Source: Hymenolepis diminuta
Taxonomy: Eukaryota; Platyhelminthes; Cestoda; Cyclophyllidea; Hymenolepididae
Direction: 5' to 3'
DNA length: 64,000 bases
NCBI GenBank assembly: GCA_900708905.1
Contig: CAADRB010000013.1
Coordinates: 1,307,331-1,371,330 of the forward strand
Shown in pieces: positions 12,028 through 25,362 of the stretch (position 1 is the first letter of the stretch; each line of letters opens with the position of its first letter). Position numbers and translations under genes: made by a program. The notes beneath the pieces are model-generated. The model ran no database searches. It was not told the DNA's origin and saw only the letters and a list, made by a program, of their open reading frames with translations.

Positions 12028-15000
12028 TATAGCCTCTATCAAACCATTTATCAAAAAAAATTCACTACAGTTGTGTGATACAGAATAAGAGGAAATTAAT
12101 CAATATAAAGATATTGGACAAATTAAATGTTATATCATTTTTTTAAGGCAATGAAAATTTATTCACACTTATCCATCGTAATAAATCATTGCTTATTATT
12201 ATACTTATACCATATCAGTACGAATGTTCTCAGGATCTGTCATTCACAATTCAAGGCTAAAGATTCTATTATGGAATCTCCAGTAGTGTAGAAATATTTA
12301 GGCCAATATTTTAAGCAAATTTTGAAATTTACTACAATGAATTTTAATTTTGTTTTATTTTGTGAGCAAAATCTCAGCGTAAATTCCGACCTAACAATTC
12401 TTAAGCATAGTTTTATTGAATATTAACTCAACCTAAAATCGGATTTATGGTTCGGATTTACTATTCATTTTATGTGCTCCCATCTTATCATAGAGTGAGC
12501 ACATGGAAAGCTTATTTATAACCCCCAGCATAAATAAAAATAGAAATGCTGCCTTGGAACATAATTAATTTCTTTTGTGAACAAAATTATAGGGCTAAGA
12601 TGAATAAAATTCGAAAGGAAATTTTCAATTTAACTGTGAAATAGTGGCAATAATTTTTTTATTTTAACCGATAATATTAATATTAGTAAAAAAATTACAT
12701 AAATTTCAAAAAACTTAATGAAGGCTAAAACTTTACATAAAATACTTGGGACAACAAAGAGGCCCAAGTTTTTTTGAATCGAAACGAGAAAGGTGAAGTG
12801 TAAAACCCGTCTTCCATTACGCCCATTAATATTGGGAAATGAGTCTAGGAGGAGACATCTCCAAGAAATCCTGGAGACGTTGAATTTAAATAATGACAAC
12901 AAATGTGTAATGAACTTCAGAATTCAAGTTGTTCCCACCAATAGAAAAGTTTTAACTTTATTGTGTATATCTTAGAATTAAGACTATATTGTACCCAAAT
13001 ATACAAAATCTTCTTTACTAGGGAATATTCAGTTTGAAAAATACAATTTTTAAATATTTTAAATTGACTTCTTATATGCCAAAATTAATTTAATTTCTGG
13101 CGCGATTTTCGAATAATTTTCATTTTAAAACGGAGTCTTATATGCCGCGTAGACTTTGACGAAACAAAAACCATTCTTTACGAGAACAAATCTGTTTTTC
13201 AGTTCCTTCCTGGTATGTTATTCGGTTTTGCATTCAGCATTATGTACCTTTAAAATATTTTACGCTTGTTACTGATATATTTCGAAGTGAATCACAAATT
13301 CAATTAAAAGTTGAAACCGAACAAAGATGAGGAGCAAAGATGTTTATTGCATATTTAGCCGATGCATTGTACACATGATTTATTTTCGTTGATCAACAAA
13401 CCTATTGGTTATTTGCACGATTTATTATGAAAGATACGTTGTAACGACAGTGGAATGTTTAGTGTAGTTCCAACAGAGCAACTTTTGATGCCCACTGATT
13501 GGTTAGCTAGTGATATACGCGCTGTTTTAAAAATTTTTAATGACTAAACATGTATGACGTTCTTCCTCTATAAATGGCCAAAAAGTATTTATTTTATTAA
13601 GAGAAATATAATATTTATGCAAATCTAAAATCAATTAGTATTTGAATAGTTATTCCCTAAAACATATTACAAAAAGTGGTAGGGGGATATCAGAGCACTG
13701 ACAGACATGAATTGACATTGTAAGCTACACGCCTTGTCTTGGCGTTGGCAACTCATATCTCCCAAGCGGTTTCTATTACCGTCTCCCAATCCTATCATTT
13801 GTAAGTAGTTTAATATTTGTTATGTCTAAATTCTGTTCCTAACATTTTCACAGTTATTTTAGGAAAGGATCATAAAAATATCATTAATCGGCTGATGTCG
13901 TATGCAAGGACTTCAATCATAATAAATGGCGGGTGTATGATTGGTCTGAATGAACAGGAAATTGTAGCCATAACGCTATTTAAACGCTTTTCATCTTAAA
14001 TAAATAACATATTTTCAAAAAATATAGCACGATTCGATTTTGCCTGATAATTTTTGAAATAAGTTTTGCTAAATATTCCAGTTTACATAACCGGTGGGTG
14101 CTTATTAGCCATCAGTAGTAGTCAAACCCAACCTGACATGATTTAGATTCAACAAACTGAGCCGAAAAAAGCAATCCGCCTCAAATTGTTAAATTAACGG
14201 CATTATCAAATATGTATCAGCAGTAAAAAGGAAGTGTCTTATGATCAACATCGTGGTATGCGTGAATTCACTTCCAACTTCAAACTCTGGAGTGAATGGG
14301 ACTGGATTCCATTTTGTAAAAGAATGGGAAATTTTACCTGCTAATTACAAAACTGAATAATAGAATCCCATCAAATAACTGCGATAGTTTACTATGTATA
14401 TATATATATATATATATTACTTTTTCGATTCATTGCTAGTCAGTGGGCACTAAACTCTCCTGATATTGACCTAAGGTATGCCAAATCAATTAATCCCAAA
14501 TTTTGTTTCTTCACCTCAAAATGAAAGCAATCTGAATTCACATTTTTTTGTTATCAGTGGAAGACACTTGTAAGTAATCAAAATTTTCAAAATATTTTCT
14601 TACGTGTTTAAATTAAATTTACTCTATTAATACCAATTTAAGTGTTCCATGACGATGCAAAAACAAATTTTGCCTAAGTGACTTCTTTTTCAGTTCCCAG
14701 AGGATGGTAATTACTTCTGCTTCACATTCGATATGAACTGTCTTTAAATACGTAAAATTTGGAATGGAATTACTTTCAAATGTTCTGCTTAAATGCATTA
14801 CTGAAATTTTGGCAACAAATTAGTCTTTTAGGAATTTAAACCGACCGAATTTTTCATCTCACATGGCTTCCGAGTTTATAAAAGGTGACATTGTGTGACC
14901 AATTTGTAAGCGTATAATGAGATGGATAAGCTGTTTAAAACAAGAAAGGGAACTTGGTTACCCTTTTTCCAAACCGGAATGAAAAATAAAACATACGCAA

Positions 15001-18000
15001 GAAAATTATACAGCTTTGTGGACAATAAAAAAGTGAAAGCCCGAGATGATTCACTTGTGCTCCCTCCTGACTACCATGAGAGGTTTATGTTTGCTCATCA
15101 AACATACAAACCATGCCAGTCAGTTAACTTTCACTCCATGTGTATTCTTCCTCTTGCTTGCGTGATCTTTCTTCACCTTTTATTTCAACTTTCTCTTGGT
15201 ATGAAATACACTTGTACCTTCCTACCGACCACCGATTTTCTGATAATAGGAACGAAACATTTACCCAACTACTAATCTTTGAGAACATTCTTGGTAAATT
15301 GAAAATCCTATTATAATGTAAAATTTGACTTTCTTAAACTTTTCTAGAGATGTAGTTCAATAAATCTTATATGATGAATGTTTCTGCCCTTCAAAGTTAA
15401 CGTTGTTATAGTCTAAATGAACTCTAGTGGGTTCTGGTATGTTAACAGGGGTTAACGCTTATTATCTTCTAATTCCTTGGCCATTGGAAGAAAAATTTAC
15501 CAGGAGTTGTTAAAAAAATTATCAAAATCAATGAACTGGTCGCCGCAAATACGAATCCATTTGGACAGTAAATCGGGAAATGGGAAAATCGGAATATCAG
15601 AACATGGAGCAGTGAACTATACCTAAGAATTCAAAAGCCTACAAACTGACTCAAGAATCAAATATTGTATTCCACTTTTGACCTCTTTTTTTCTATTAGG
15701 TTTCCTTTTCTTGACCCATTTGGGCTGATTTACAGTTTCTCATGCTCAGATGCTTTCCTAATATGAAAAATTTATAGATTTAGTCTTAATAGGGATAATA
15801 ACTAAATAATCTACTTACAAATAAAGAAGGCGTCATTAACATTTGTATTAAGGTAAATTCTATAAGAGAAGATGTATTTAAAGCCTATTGCAATTTCGGC
15901 GTAGTTTCATATATTTCGAAGAATTGCCTCATTTTAAATTTTATTATCTGTTTTTCTTGTGACTATGCCCTAAATGTTGAATTCCGGAAAATTATGAGAA
16001 ATAGATTATTTTCCGTGTTGGTTGCTATTGAATCCCCGTCAGCTTGGAGCTAAAATTGGACAATTCTGTAGCTCCTTACAGTAAGCTCTAAGAAAGTAAA
16101 ACTGACTCGTTGAATTTGTGCAGAAGTGAATAACCTTTCCTTGGCAATAGAAAGATATACATATGCATATTAAGTCTAATTGTTGCATTTCGGAAACCTG
16201 TAAAAATTGCCTGTTTATCGTTAGCCCAATGATAGACGCATACGTTGGCCAAGTTAGCGATCAATCCTCTGTGATAGGATTGGCTAAATACACTGATTCA
16301 CTCTTGTCAACGAAAGATATGGCAAATGCGGGTTCTTCATAACCCCAATCGAGTGCTGCAAAAGATTTCATTCAAAGTGCTTGAAAATAGATAATTGCAA
16401 TTTGTAATTATAATGTATAAGATATGGGAATTCCCTTCCTCTTACTTAATTTTATTACCGCAGGGCATAGTAGATCTTTTTACTGCTCAGTTAACTTTCT
16501 TTCTATAATTGACACAAAATTTAAATTGAAATCACTTTAAAGCTGAATGTTTTTATAAATACTGCATGTTATTCCAATGCTTTTGACCTTGATATGGTAC
16601 CGATAAATAGGGCACACGCACGTCACTCAATAACTGACATTGCGATAGGATACGATTTAAACCAGTCCGATTAATTGATCTGGATGAAAAATCACAAATA
16701 AATTTCCCCTCTAATTTTTTATTCATTCACTTTTTAAAAATAATGAAGCTGGCAGTCCTAATCAAGCAACCCCGTTTAAGGAGGTGGGCTAACCTGCGTT
16801 TGAAATGACATTTTATTGGAGAGCAGGTTACAACATTGAGGAATCAGTTAAAAGAAGGAAGATTAAAACCTAGTTAAAATGGAGTGATCATACAATAACT
16901 AAAAACAACTAAATCCGGTAATAAACAGGGAAACTTCTCTCGAGGCTAAAATCGAAGTTGAAAAATAATTAAATTATAAAGCTAAACTAGAGCCGCAATA
17001 TGCTGAATTAGAGACAAGACTGACATAATAGAGGAAATTGTTAATATATCAGGAGATTATATAATAAATGAAAAAGAAAGCCAGAATTGAATAATGCCTT
17101 TGTCTAGAATGTTGTCTAGCATGATTTTGAATGCCATAGTAATAGGAACTAATGTACACGAATTGTTTGTCGTTCCAGATAACAGACAAAACAGACGGAG
17201 ATTTTGTTGTAATTAGTATCTACCGGCTTCGGAATATGCGGCAGTGGATTGTTTTCGAGGGTATTCCATGGAAAGTAAGTTGATCTTTTATCCCGAAATA
17301 AGTAAATATTGCAGATAATGTGAACTGTTTGTAATAAAAAAATGAAATACCAGTATGATCAAATTTCGAACAAACTCAAACGTTCTGCAATCTGCAAGCC
17401 AATATCTTAGCTAGGAGGAGGGAAAACACAGGTTCTCGTTATCATAGCAAAATCTTATAAAGATTTACTTCGGATTATTTACAATGTAGCGTAGATAATA
17501 TTGACTCACACAAACGGTTGAAGGGATAGACTGTTTTAAACAATAAGGTGCAAAAACATAAAAATACTTAATAATTACTCATAATTATATATTTTTATCT
17601 TAACATAAAGAAAAGGTGCAAGAAATAAGTTCTGTCACCCAACTAAAATTCTGTTTATTTGGCATTAAAAAGTATTTAGACAGATGAAAATGTAGATCCA
17701 ACATATGTTTCACATCCGTGGTTAGGTGGCTGAAGCAAGTCGATATGCATTCAGCGACTTGAATGGTTAATGGTATTAGAAAACCATTTCTAATAAAGTA
17801 GGTGGTCCTGTTGTAGTTCTTCAAATGAACAGTACCTAGATACCTTCCCTCTTATCAACTCAGGAGTTGTTAGTTTAAAATTATTTACGCTATTAAAAAT
17901 GGTCTTAGTTGATCAAAAGTGCACATTTAAATGATCTAATCGTAGTTCTGTTCAATAATTTACCTAGATGTATTATTCCACGATCAGGAGGACAATGAGT

Positions 18001-21000
18001 CCGTACCCTGTTTTATTGATGATAAAAATAGCACCAAACCTGAAGAAATCCTTATCACGCACATTTTGTAAAGTAATCCATAGAGGTCACCTTTAGTTCG
18101 AAAGCTCAGAACAGTTTTTTAAAGTACTCTAATTTATGTAATGGGAGAGTATATGGTATTCCATATTCCCTATCTCTTCAAATTTGGATTTATCCAATCC
18201 CTTTTTTATACATTGTCTAGTAATGTACTGACAATAATGACAGATGTTTAGCAACTCTAATTTCTAGTAAAGCTAGCTAAGGCTTTATATTCCCTCCCAG
18301 AACCAATGATCTTCCTAAGATAAACAGGATGCAATAGACTTTCCCGCGTAAGGAAACCAAGAGATAAGTTGGACCACGTGCATATCGGGCAATTATAAAT
18401 GAATTATTGGAGAAAGGAGGGAGACGTAGGAATAAGAGTTGGGGGAGGAGAGCAAAGCGTCAGTTTTGGGAGAGAATAACCCAAGCTGTCAGACGTAGGC
18501 AAAATGAAGTTCAATAAGTCGATTGACCGATTTCTAGTTCATTGTTCTCTGATAGGCACTTGACAGTTAGGGCAGAATTATGAGTTAGTATGTATGCAAA
18601 ACACACCAAACCAGACAAACATAAAAGTGAGCTCGTGGGTGCTGCAAATTATTATTTCATGGCGTTGCAGAATCAAGAATTGCAATTATTTTAGAGATTC
18701 ATTGCATTCCAATGAGAGAAAATGGAAAATAGCAAAAATTACCTTTTATGGGATGAGTTATTGAAATTTCACTTTAATCATTTCAAGTTGACATCTTGAT
18801 TACCACTGATTTTGTTACTTTAGGGACTAAAAAGTATTAAAGAAAAAGTTATGGAAGCGGCTCTACTATTTCGAAATTCTTCTACCTTTTTATTTTAACT
18901 CCTAATCGCGATTCGCTTAGAATCAGAGAGTTTAAATTAAAAAGATATTTTATACATCTCCTTTTGTTCCTGTACAAAATTACTTCCTAAATCGACGTCC
19001 TTACATAAATCAAGGGCAAGACAAGGCAAGAAACAGACATTGATGGTAGTCATCGCAGCCAAGCAATCAGTCTTTGTCAAATGATTTCATTTAAAATTTC
19101 TCATTTTTCAAATACAGTATGAAATTCTTGTCGAAAATTGAAGTGTTCGATTTTCAGTAGTCTGCTTATTGATAATCATTTCAGTAATTTGTCAACTTTA
19201 TAAGACCCTATAAACTTGAATAAATGTAAAGCCTTATATTAAACGCAATCGAGTAATTAATAATGAAAAAATTCCACGGGAAAAGTAAATGACTTCAAGT
19301 TGTCATTGAAAGGAAACTTTCATTTGAATTAGGGAAGTGGGATTTTTGCGAATTAGATGAACAATAAATTTGTGAGATAATCACAACTTTACAAGATTGA
19401 GAACTAGGCAGACTTTTTAGGTAAATACGTGCAGTTTTATGCACGATATATTGATATTATAGTAGCAAATTTTAAAAATCATTAAATTTTAGATAGAAAA
19501 TTGTTGGCAATATAAGATTAACTTATTTAAACCTGGAAACGGACAAATCAGTTTACAAATAGCAGAACCATAATCGCCGTCGAAAATAAGATGACTCACG
19601 CATTTGCGATGATCTTTTCAGCTCATCGCATAAACTTTTTCCCTACTTCCACGTCCCCTCTTCAAGCCGTGGAATTCCGTTTTTGGTGTAATTATTATAT
19701 TATGCGGAAAAACAAGAATAATTTCCGGGGATGCATGGCATTATCAATATAATGGTAAAACCGCATCACCTACAATCACTTTGCAGCGTTAATTTGATCA
19801 ATTTGTTTGATAGGCTACTGAAAATTTCATTGACCTGTTGGGAGTATAAAATGGCAAGTACTAACATTCATTTAAGCCTATATGAAGATAATCAGAGCTC
19901 TCTAAAGTATTACCAAATTAACTTAAATATAGTAATGATATTTATAATGATCACGTAATGCAAGTAGATGTAGTTGTTAGTCTAGATCCGCTTTGGCTAT
20001 ATCAGGATACCAATAAGTTGAGAGTCCTGAGCAATTAAGGGATTAAATTACAGGGGCAACAAGTTTTTAATACTACGACTGTAATCTCACTCATAAACTT
20101 GGGGATTAAATCATGAAGTTTGAACATTAAGATCCTTCACAGACTCAATACTTCAAGAATTGAAGTACTGAAGATATTCTGACTTCAATAGTTACTTCTT
20201 CAATACCCTCTTCCCGGTTCGACTCCGTTTCTGTTCCAATCATTCATAGATTTTCTCGTCATTAAAAGTATTTTTGCGCTGTCATAGACATAGGTATGTG
20301 TTTTATTAAAAAATAAAAAATGTAAGTTAGAACCCCTTGAGCATTTAATTGTTAATTGGGTTAAATAATTTGGTTGTGTCAGTTAATTACTATAAAACAC
20401 AAACTCTGCAGGCTAATCCATAAAGTTGCCTTTCCATCACTGGTAATAGAAAACAGAAGAATACTTCAAAAATACCGCCCAGTGAGCACTATGAGCACAC
20501 TAAAAAGTCTTAGTTTATTTCGTTGTTGTGAATCCCAGATTACACCATCTAAATGCTGTGGAGAAATGAAGATAGGAATGGCGCAAACATGCATTATTTA
20601 AACTTGCGCAATTTCAGATGTTAGCTTTCTTCTGACATCAAACAAATTATAACTGAATTTTAAAATAAGCGGCCATGAAAGTACAAGAGAATTCAAATCT
20701 CCACTCATGAAAATCATTTCAACTGATTTGAAAATTAATTCCCAACAGTAATGAAAATCCTGAATTAGTTAGTGACAAAGTGGAGCAAAACGGAACCCGG
20801 GCACTAGAAATAACTTTACTTTTCAGGAGAGAAATATCTTCCTCCATATTTGGTAACCCTAATATCTAAAGCAGAACTTCATTTTGTCCAATTCTCATTC
20901 GTTTAGGCGAACATTAGCAGGTCCTTTTTACTGGTTAAATTAAATTACCCTATTATCATATAAAATATCCGGTACTGACATTAGATTATGTATGTTAAAA

Positions 21001-24000
21001 GAAAAACAGTGGGTGGCCTTATAACCACAGACAATAATTAAAGCGATATGCTTGACTTGAATTTATGATCTCCGGAGCTGGCATGAATAAAATGTGTACT
21101 TTACAAAACTCAGCTGTCGTGCATACACGTCGTTATCAGATGTCTAGAAGGGGACTTTAGGTACTTACTCTTTAGTCTTCTGAGTTATTAAATCGATTTA
21201 ATTACTGTTGTATAGTGTATCTGTTGTGTGGTCATGAGAAACTGACTTCATTAAAATATTTAAAGTATATGTAATTAGTATATTAAATAGGAATAAGTAA
21301 AGCACAATTTTTTTATTCAAGTGAAAGGTATCAAACAGTATCTGCTTAGATTGATTTAGAGAGAACGATACATTCAGGTTTTTGCCACTAAATTGACCAT
21401 TCTGTTATCCTATAAGGCATATCGACCTGAGACACTCTCCAACGTAGGCATTATCACCAGCAAAGGTCATTGCCTATCCCGATCGGATCCGTATATCTCT
21501 TAGAATGTTTATCTATCTCAATATACTTTACATGTCACAATTCTAATTATAACAGTTTAAAAAAACAAAAGCTTAGATGATCTCTAATTTTGAAGCCTTA
21601 GATTTCCAAATTACTTCTCTTTTCCGAAAAAACGTCAATGCGAATACCATCTTGGAGAGTTCCGAAAGCTCATGTAATTTCAAGTTTTATATTAAAAATA
21701 GTTATAAAGATCACACAAGTTAATGAAATTGCTCAAGCAGTTTAAATATTCATTTCAGTAAACGAATTGCTAAAGCACGTCTCATTAGCTAAACACCTCA
21801 ACATCGATGATGTAACTATCATATTAACTAATAATTTATAAACAACAGGTAAGAACTTTACCTTTTCTGGAGGATTTCTGGTGAGGATAATCCAAATGAG
21901 GTTAGCTAGCCCTTGAAAGGATGAACCGATCTCAAAAATGGCTCAGGTTCAAGTGCTCAGATATTCAAACTTCTCCCATACATACGATTTGTTCAGCTTA
22001 AACAAAACTCAAAGTCCCTCCATACCTTAGCTATAATGTAAGCATTGAGTCGGTGATTTTACGTTGGCTTACTCCATCTGAGGAAACAGGAGTCTTATGA
22101 AGGCATTGTTAGTCTCTTAATTTAATCGATCAACCAACTCTGAAAACTCAGGAATCCAGAGGTCAGAAACTAGAATCTGACCTATGAAATAATAATTTTA
22201 AAATACTTTTTTTTTTCATATCAAATTTAGTGAGTTCTTGAGCATTCTTAATATTTAAATGGCTACCAGTCGAACTGTAAAGTTCCTTTCAAGCAAAAAA
22301 AGCGGAAAATCTAATTTCCTGTAAACTTGCTGCGAAGCACTCACTTCTAACTTGCCTGAATTATGTCCATTTTAATGCGTTGGTCAAGTAATTTTACTGT
22401 ACAGACTTCAGATCACTGATTGCCACCAAAAATACTGCCAGAAGGTGAGTAACCCTGAAAGATTAAAGTTGAATTTCCCTTCCGCACATAATTAAGAGCT
22501 GAGCTTAAATCGGCGTATACTTGCAAAGTGATTGAGCAATATTTTAAAACGGACCTAAAAATCATTTTTAAATACGTCAAATAATTAGATTTTTAAGAGA
22601 TTTTATCCTCATGAATGAGGTAAATATTATTCAAAATAAATTTTAATTATGTTTAACTTGCAATTTTACTGGGAGGTGCGATCATTTAAACTAGTTCTAG
22701 GCGGATGAAAGTTTTCCCGGAAACGCCATAATGAGAAACTCGTATTCAACCCCCCAGTAAGATTGTCCACCTCATCATTACTTGTAACCAGTTGCAATCG
22801 GTCAGATGATCTTTAAAGTGACTCATAGAAAGTCCCTATGACCCTTATAATATTTTTGCTGAATTCTGTCGAAACAGTTCTAACTTGCGATGACTTCCGT
22901 TTTTTATCTCTGTTTCTAACTATATGGTTTATTAAATTTTCTTTAAAGGTGGTATAAAAAGAAAAGGAATCTGAACAGTTCAAAAATTCAAGTTGTTGAT
23001 GTAAGTGACATGAATAATCATACGTAAATATTTTCTTGGCACTATTTTTGCACGTTCTCGCCAATTGGCGAGAATTCTTTGTGTTGCCCGTCTTGCAGCT
23101 GAGACCTCCCACTCGAATGTCTACCTCTCTTTCTTTGGAACTGGGCAATAGGTTTATGAGACGTCTTAATCCTAGAGGCAGTAAATTACTTTTATTTGCT
23201 GTTTTTAGCTAATTTTATGATAGACAGTTAATAATTTGGTTGCCAATTAGTTATCCTGGTTTGACATGACTTTCTTAAGGTTTTAGGATATTAATTGCAA
23301 TTGACTCCGTTCTTCTACGCGTTCATTCCGTTTCTATTTTCTTGAAATTTCAAAGGATTAGTAGTACTAAAATATCTTGCAGAGCTTTGTCTTTGGGTGA
23401 ATTTCTCCTCTGAGTTGAAATACTTTTGTTTTACCTTATGACTTCCTTAAGATATATGAGAAGATATAAGCAACTTACCCGGAGGTTGGTGAAAATGTGC
23501 TGAATACTGCCTTCAATTATCCCTGAAAGGCAAACCCAACTCCATAGTAAAGCTAAATGGAAAGAGGAAAGATCAAATCCTTCGTTGAAGTCACCACGTC
23601 CTCATTTAGCATTATTTTGTTTCGGTCAATCCTCGTTGCACGCCAATTAAAACGGAAATTAATGGTTAATCAGAGACGGAGAGAGCACACGCCTGAGTAC
23701 CGATTTTAATTAACTTTACAACCTTGAATAATAATCAGCGCTGTTATATGGTCGTCTGGCCTTACGTGCTTATCAACTCTAGCCCCAGTGACAGCAGCGG
23801 TCAGAATTAACAAGCGCACACAAAACTAACTTACTTTAATATACAGGCACACGCAAAAGGTATAAATACTCAATTTTGATCAAATTAAATGATAAATTAT
23901 ACCTGAAGCCAACCCTTTATTTACAAAAAATAATCCGCCTTTTTCAGAAGCATGCGATATGGGTCACAAGCGTCATAGCGTCAGTGAAAACCTATTTTTG

Positions 24001-24914
24001 AAGAAATATAAAAGTCGGTTTACTCTCTAGAGGTTGTAGAAAAGTGTTAGAGATTTAATTTTTGGTGACTTTGCACAGTTAAAAAAAGTGAAGCTCTGTG
24101 TTCCATCAAGGTGGGAGAGTTTTATTATCCCAGACTTCTTAGATTAAGTTAATGGAAATTAAGGAATTTGACTACGATTATGACAAGCACCATTATTCAC
24201 AAAAGTAAACTCAATGGTTTCTGGCAAAACAAGATAAACAACGAGGTCATGCAGTCTATTTCAGGAAGTCTGGCCAAAATGGGGATTTAATATAACATAT
24301 TATATGGATGAAGAAAAAAAATGTAAGTTAGAAAGATTGAAAGATAGATCAAAATGCCTTGAAGTGTACGAGGCCTTTTGTACAAGAAAACAGAGTGGTT
24401 GTGAAAGAATAGCAGCATGGAGCCATTGTGATGCGCCGCACAACCTTGCTGATCTTGGGCTGGCATGGTTGTCAAGTTAGCTTATTTCCAATTCTGCAGT
24501 AGTAACGTGCTTGATGGCCGGGACATTGATGACCGTGTGAGCATGAGGAAATTTTGAGAAATAAATTACCATGAGTACTGTGGAATATTGAGGTAGCATA
24601 TGCATCTGAATAAATTGACCTAAGGACAGATAGCTGGAGGATTCTTTGAGATGAGACAGATTAAAATTCGAAATCACAAATTCCCTTACCTAAACGTTTT
24701 TCAAATAAAACGGCTTCAATAATTACGAAAGTTTAATCAGTAAACATTGATTAAATAATATTTGTTATAATTATCGGTGAGACGAAAACCTGATATGATC
24801 TCCAATGCAGTTTGAAGAATACCTTTTAAATTAATCAATTTATTGAATGAAAGCTACGGTTCTATGGAGGGAATCATTAGTTATCTCAGTGCATAATACA
24901 CCCCTTTCAGTCTA
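12028..24914. other. long intergenic stretch without recognised genes
   Basis: About 12.9 kb of AT-rich DNA. The only clear local feature is a (TA)n microsatellite at 14397-14417. Several open frames of 60-117 codons occur (for example 14922-15275 plus and 22813-23148 minus), but they lack family motifs or convincing splice contexts. A strongly decayed LINE-like minus-strand segment near 17090-17270 was considered and not accepted. Confidence 0.4.
14397..14417. repeat. (TA)n microsatellite
   Basis: An uninterrupted run of about ten TA units. Confidence 0.9.
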
Positions 24915-25362
24915 TTAGAGGATAAATCACTATTCGTTTCCAAAATTTTTATCTAGGTTGATGCTAATCCATAATATTCACCATATCTTGTCTTCACAGT
25001 GGCACTGAATCCCGCTGTGACCCCCAGTTGCAATAGAAACATCTTGTGTCTTCAAGTGATTAAGTCCTGTTAACGGAATTAGCTAAGTCAGCTGACCTCG
25101 GATGAACGTTATTTTACTCTCCATCCTCACCTCCCTCCCATCGCCCTAGGTGACCTCAAAGTTCGCTGTAGCGATGTCCCTTTTTTGCAATCGATATGAA
25201 ACCCTCTTTATACAGAATCTACCAAACAAACGGTTACCGACCTTTACGCCTTTCTCTATCTCATATCTTTTTCTTAATCTCTCGAATCTTCATCGTGGTT
25301 AGCCCAATAAAACTGTAACCTTGCCTTCGATTTTCGATTATGATTTTTAACTGTCAGCTCAA
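24915..25362 (+). mobile_element. degraded LTR-like copy (copy F)
   Basis: The 5' part (AGGATAAATCAC, then TTCGTTTCCAAAATTTTTATCTAG in two steps) parallels the LTR at 35961. Further shared words are CACAGTGG, CCTGTAA/CTGTTAA and the GTGTC-TTCAAGTG / GTGTCCTCGAGTGG block. It is therefore a diverged member of the same LTR subfamily. The 3' end is uncertain and no target duplication could be matched. No coding sequence belongs to it. Confidence 0.5.

Noticed and set aside
14922..15275. 117-codon plus-strand frame
   Set aside because: No recognisable motif, non-ATG-like context and a Phe/Leu/Thr-rich second half typical of chance frames in this base composition.
17090..17270. Minus-strand segments loosely like a LINE reverse transcriptase (PLPHIPKP, FKIMLDNILDKGII)
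   Set aside because: The resemblance is short, needs frame changes and lacks the catalytic box; not safe to call.
20216..20226. GGTTCGACTCC, a perfect tRNA B-box/T-loop consensus, with a hairpin (TACTTCAA...TTGAAGTA) at 20149-20167
   Set aside because: The T-stem pairs for only three bases, and no acceptor, D or anticodon arms could be drawn. An 11-base match is not enough for a tRNA gene.
22813..23148. 111-codon minus-strand frame
   Set aside because: It opens with TTG, has no family motif and no convincing exon boundaries.
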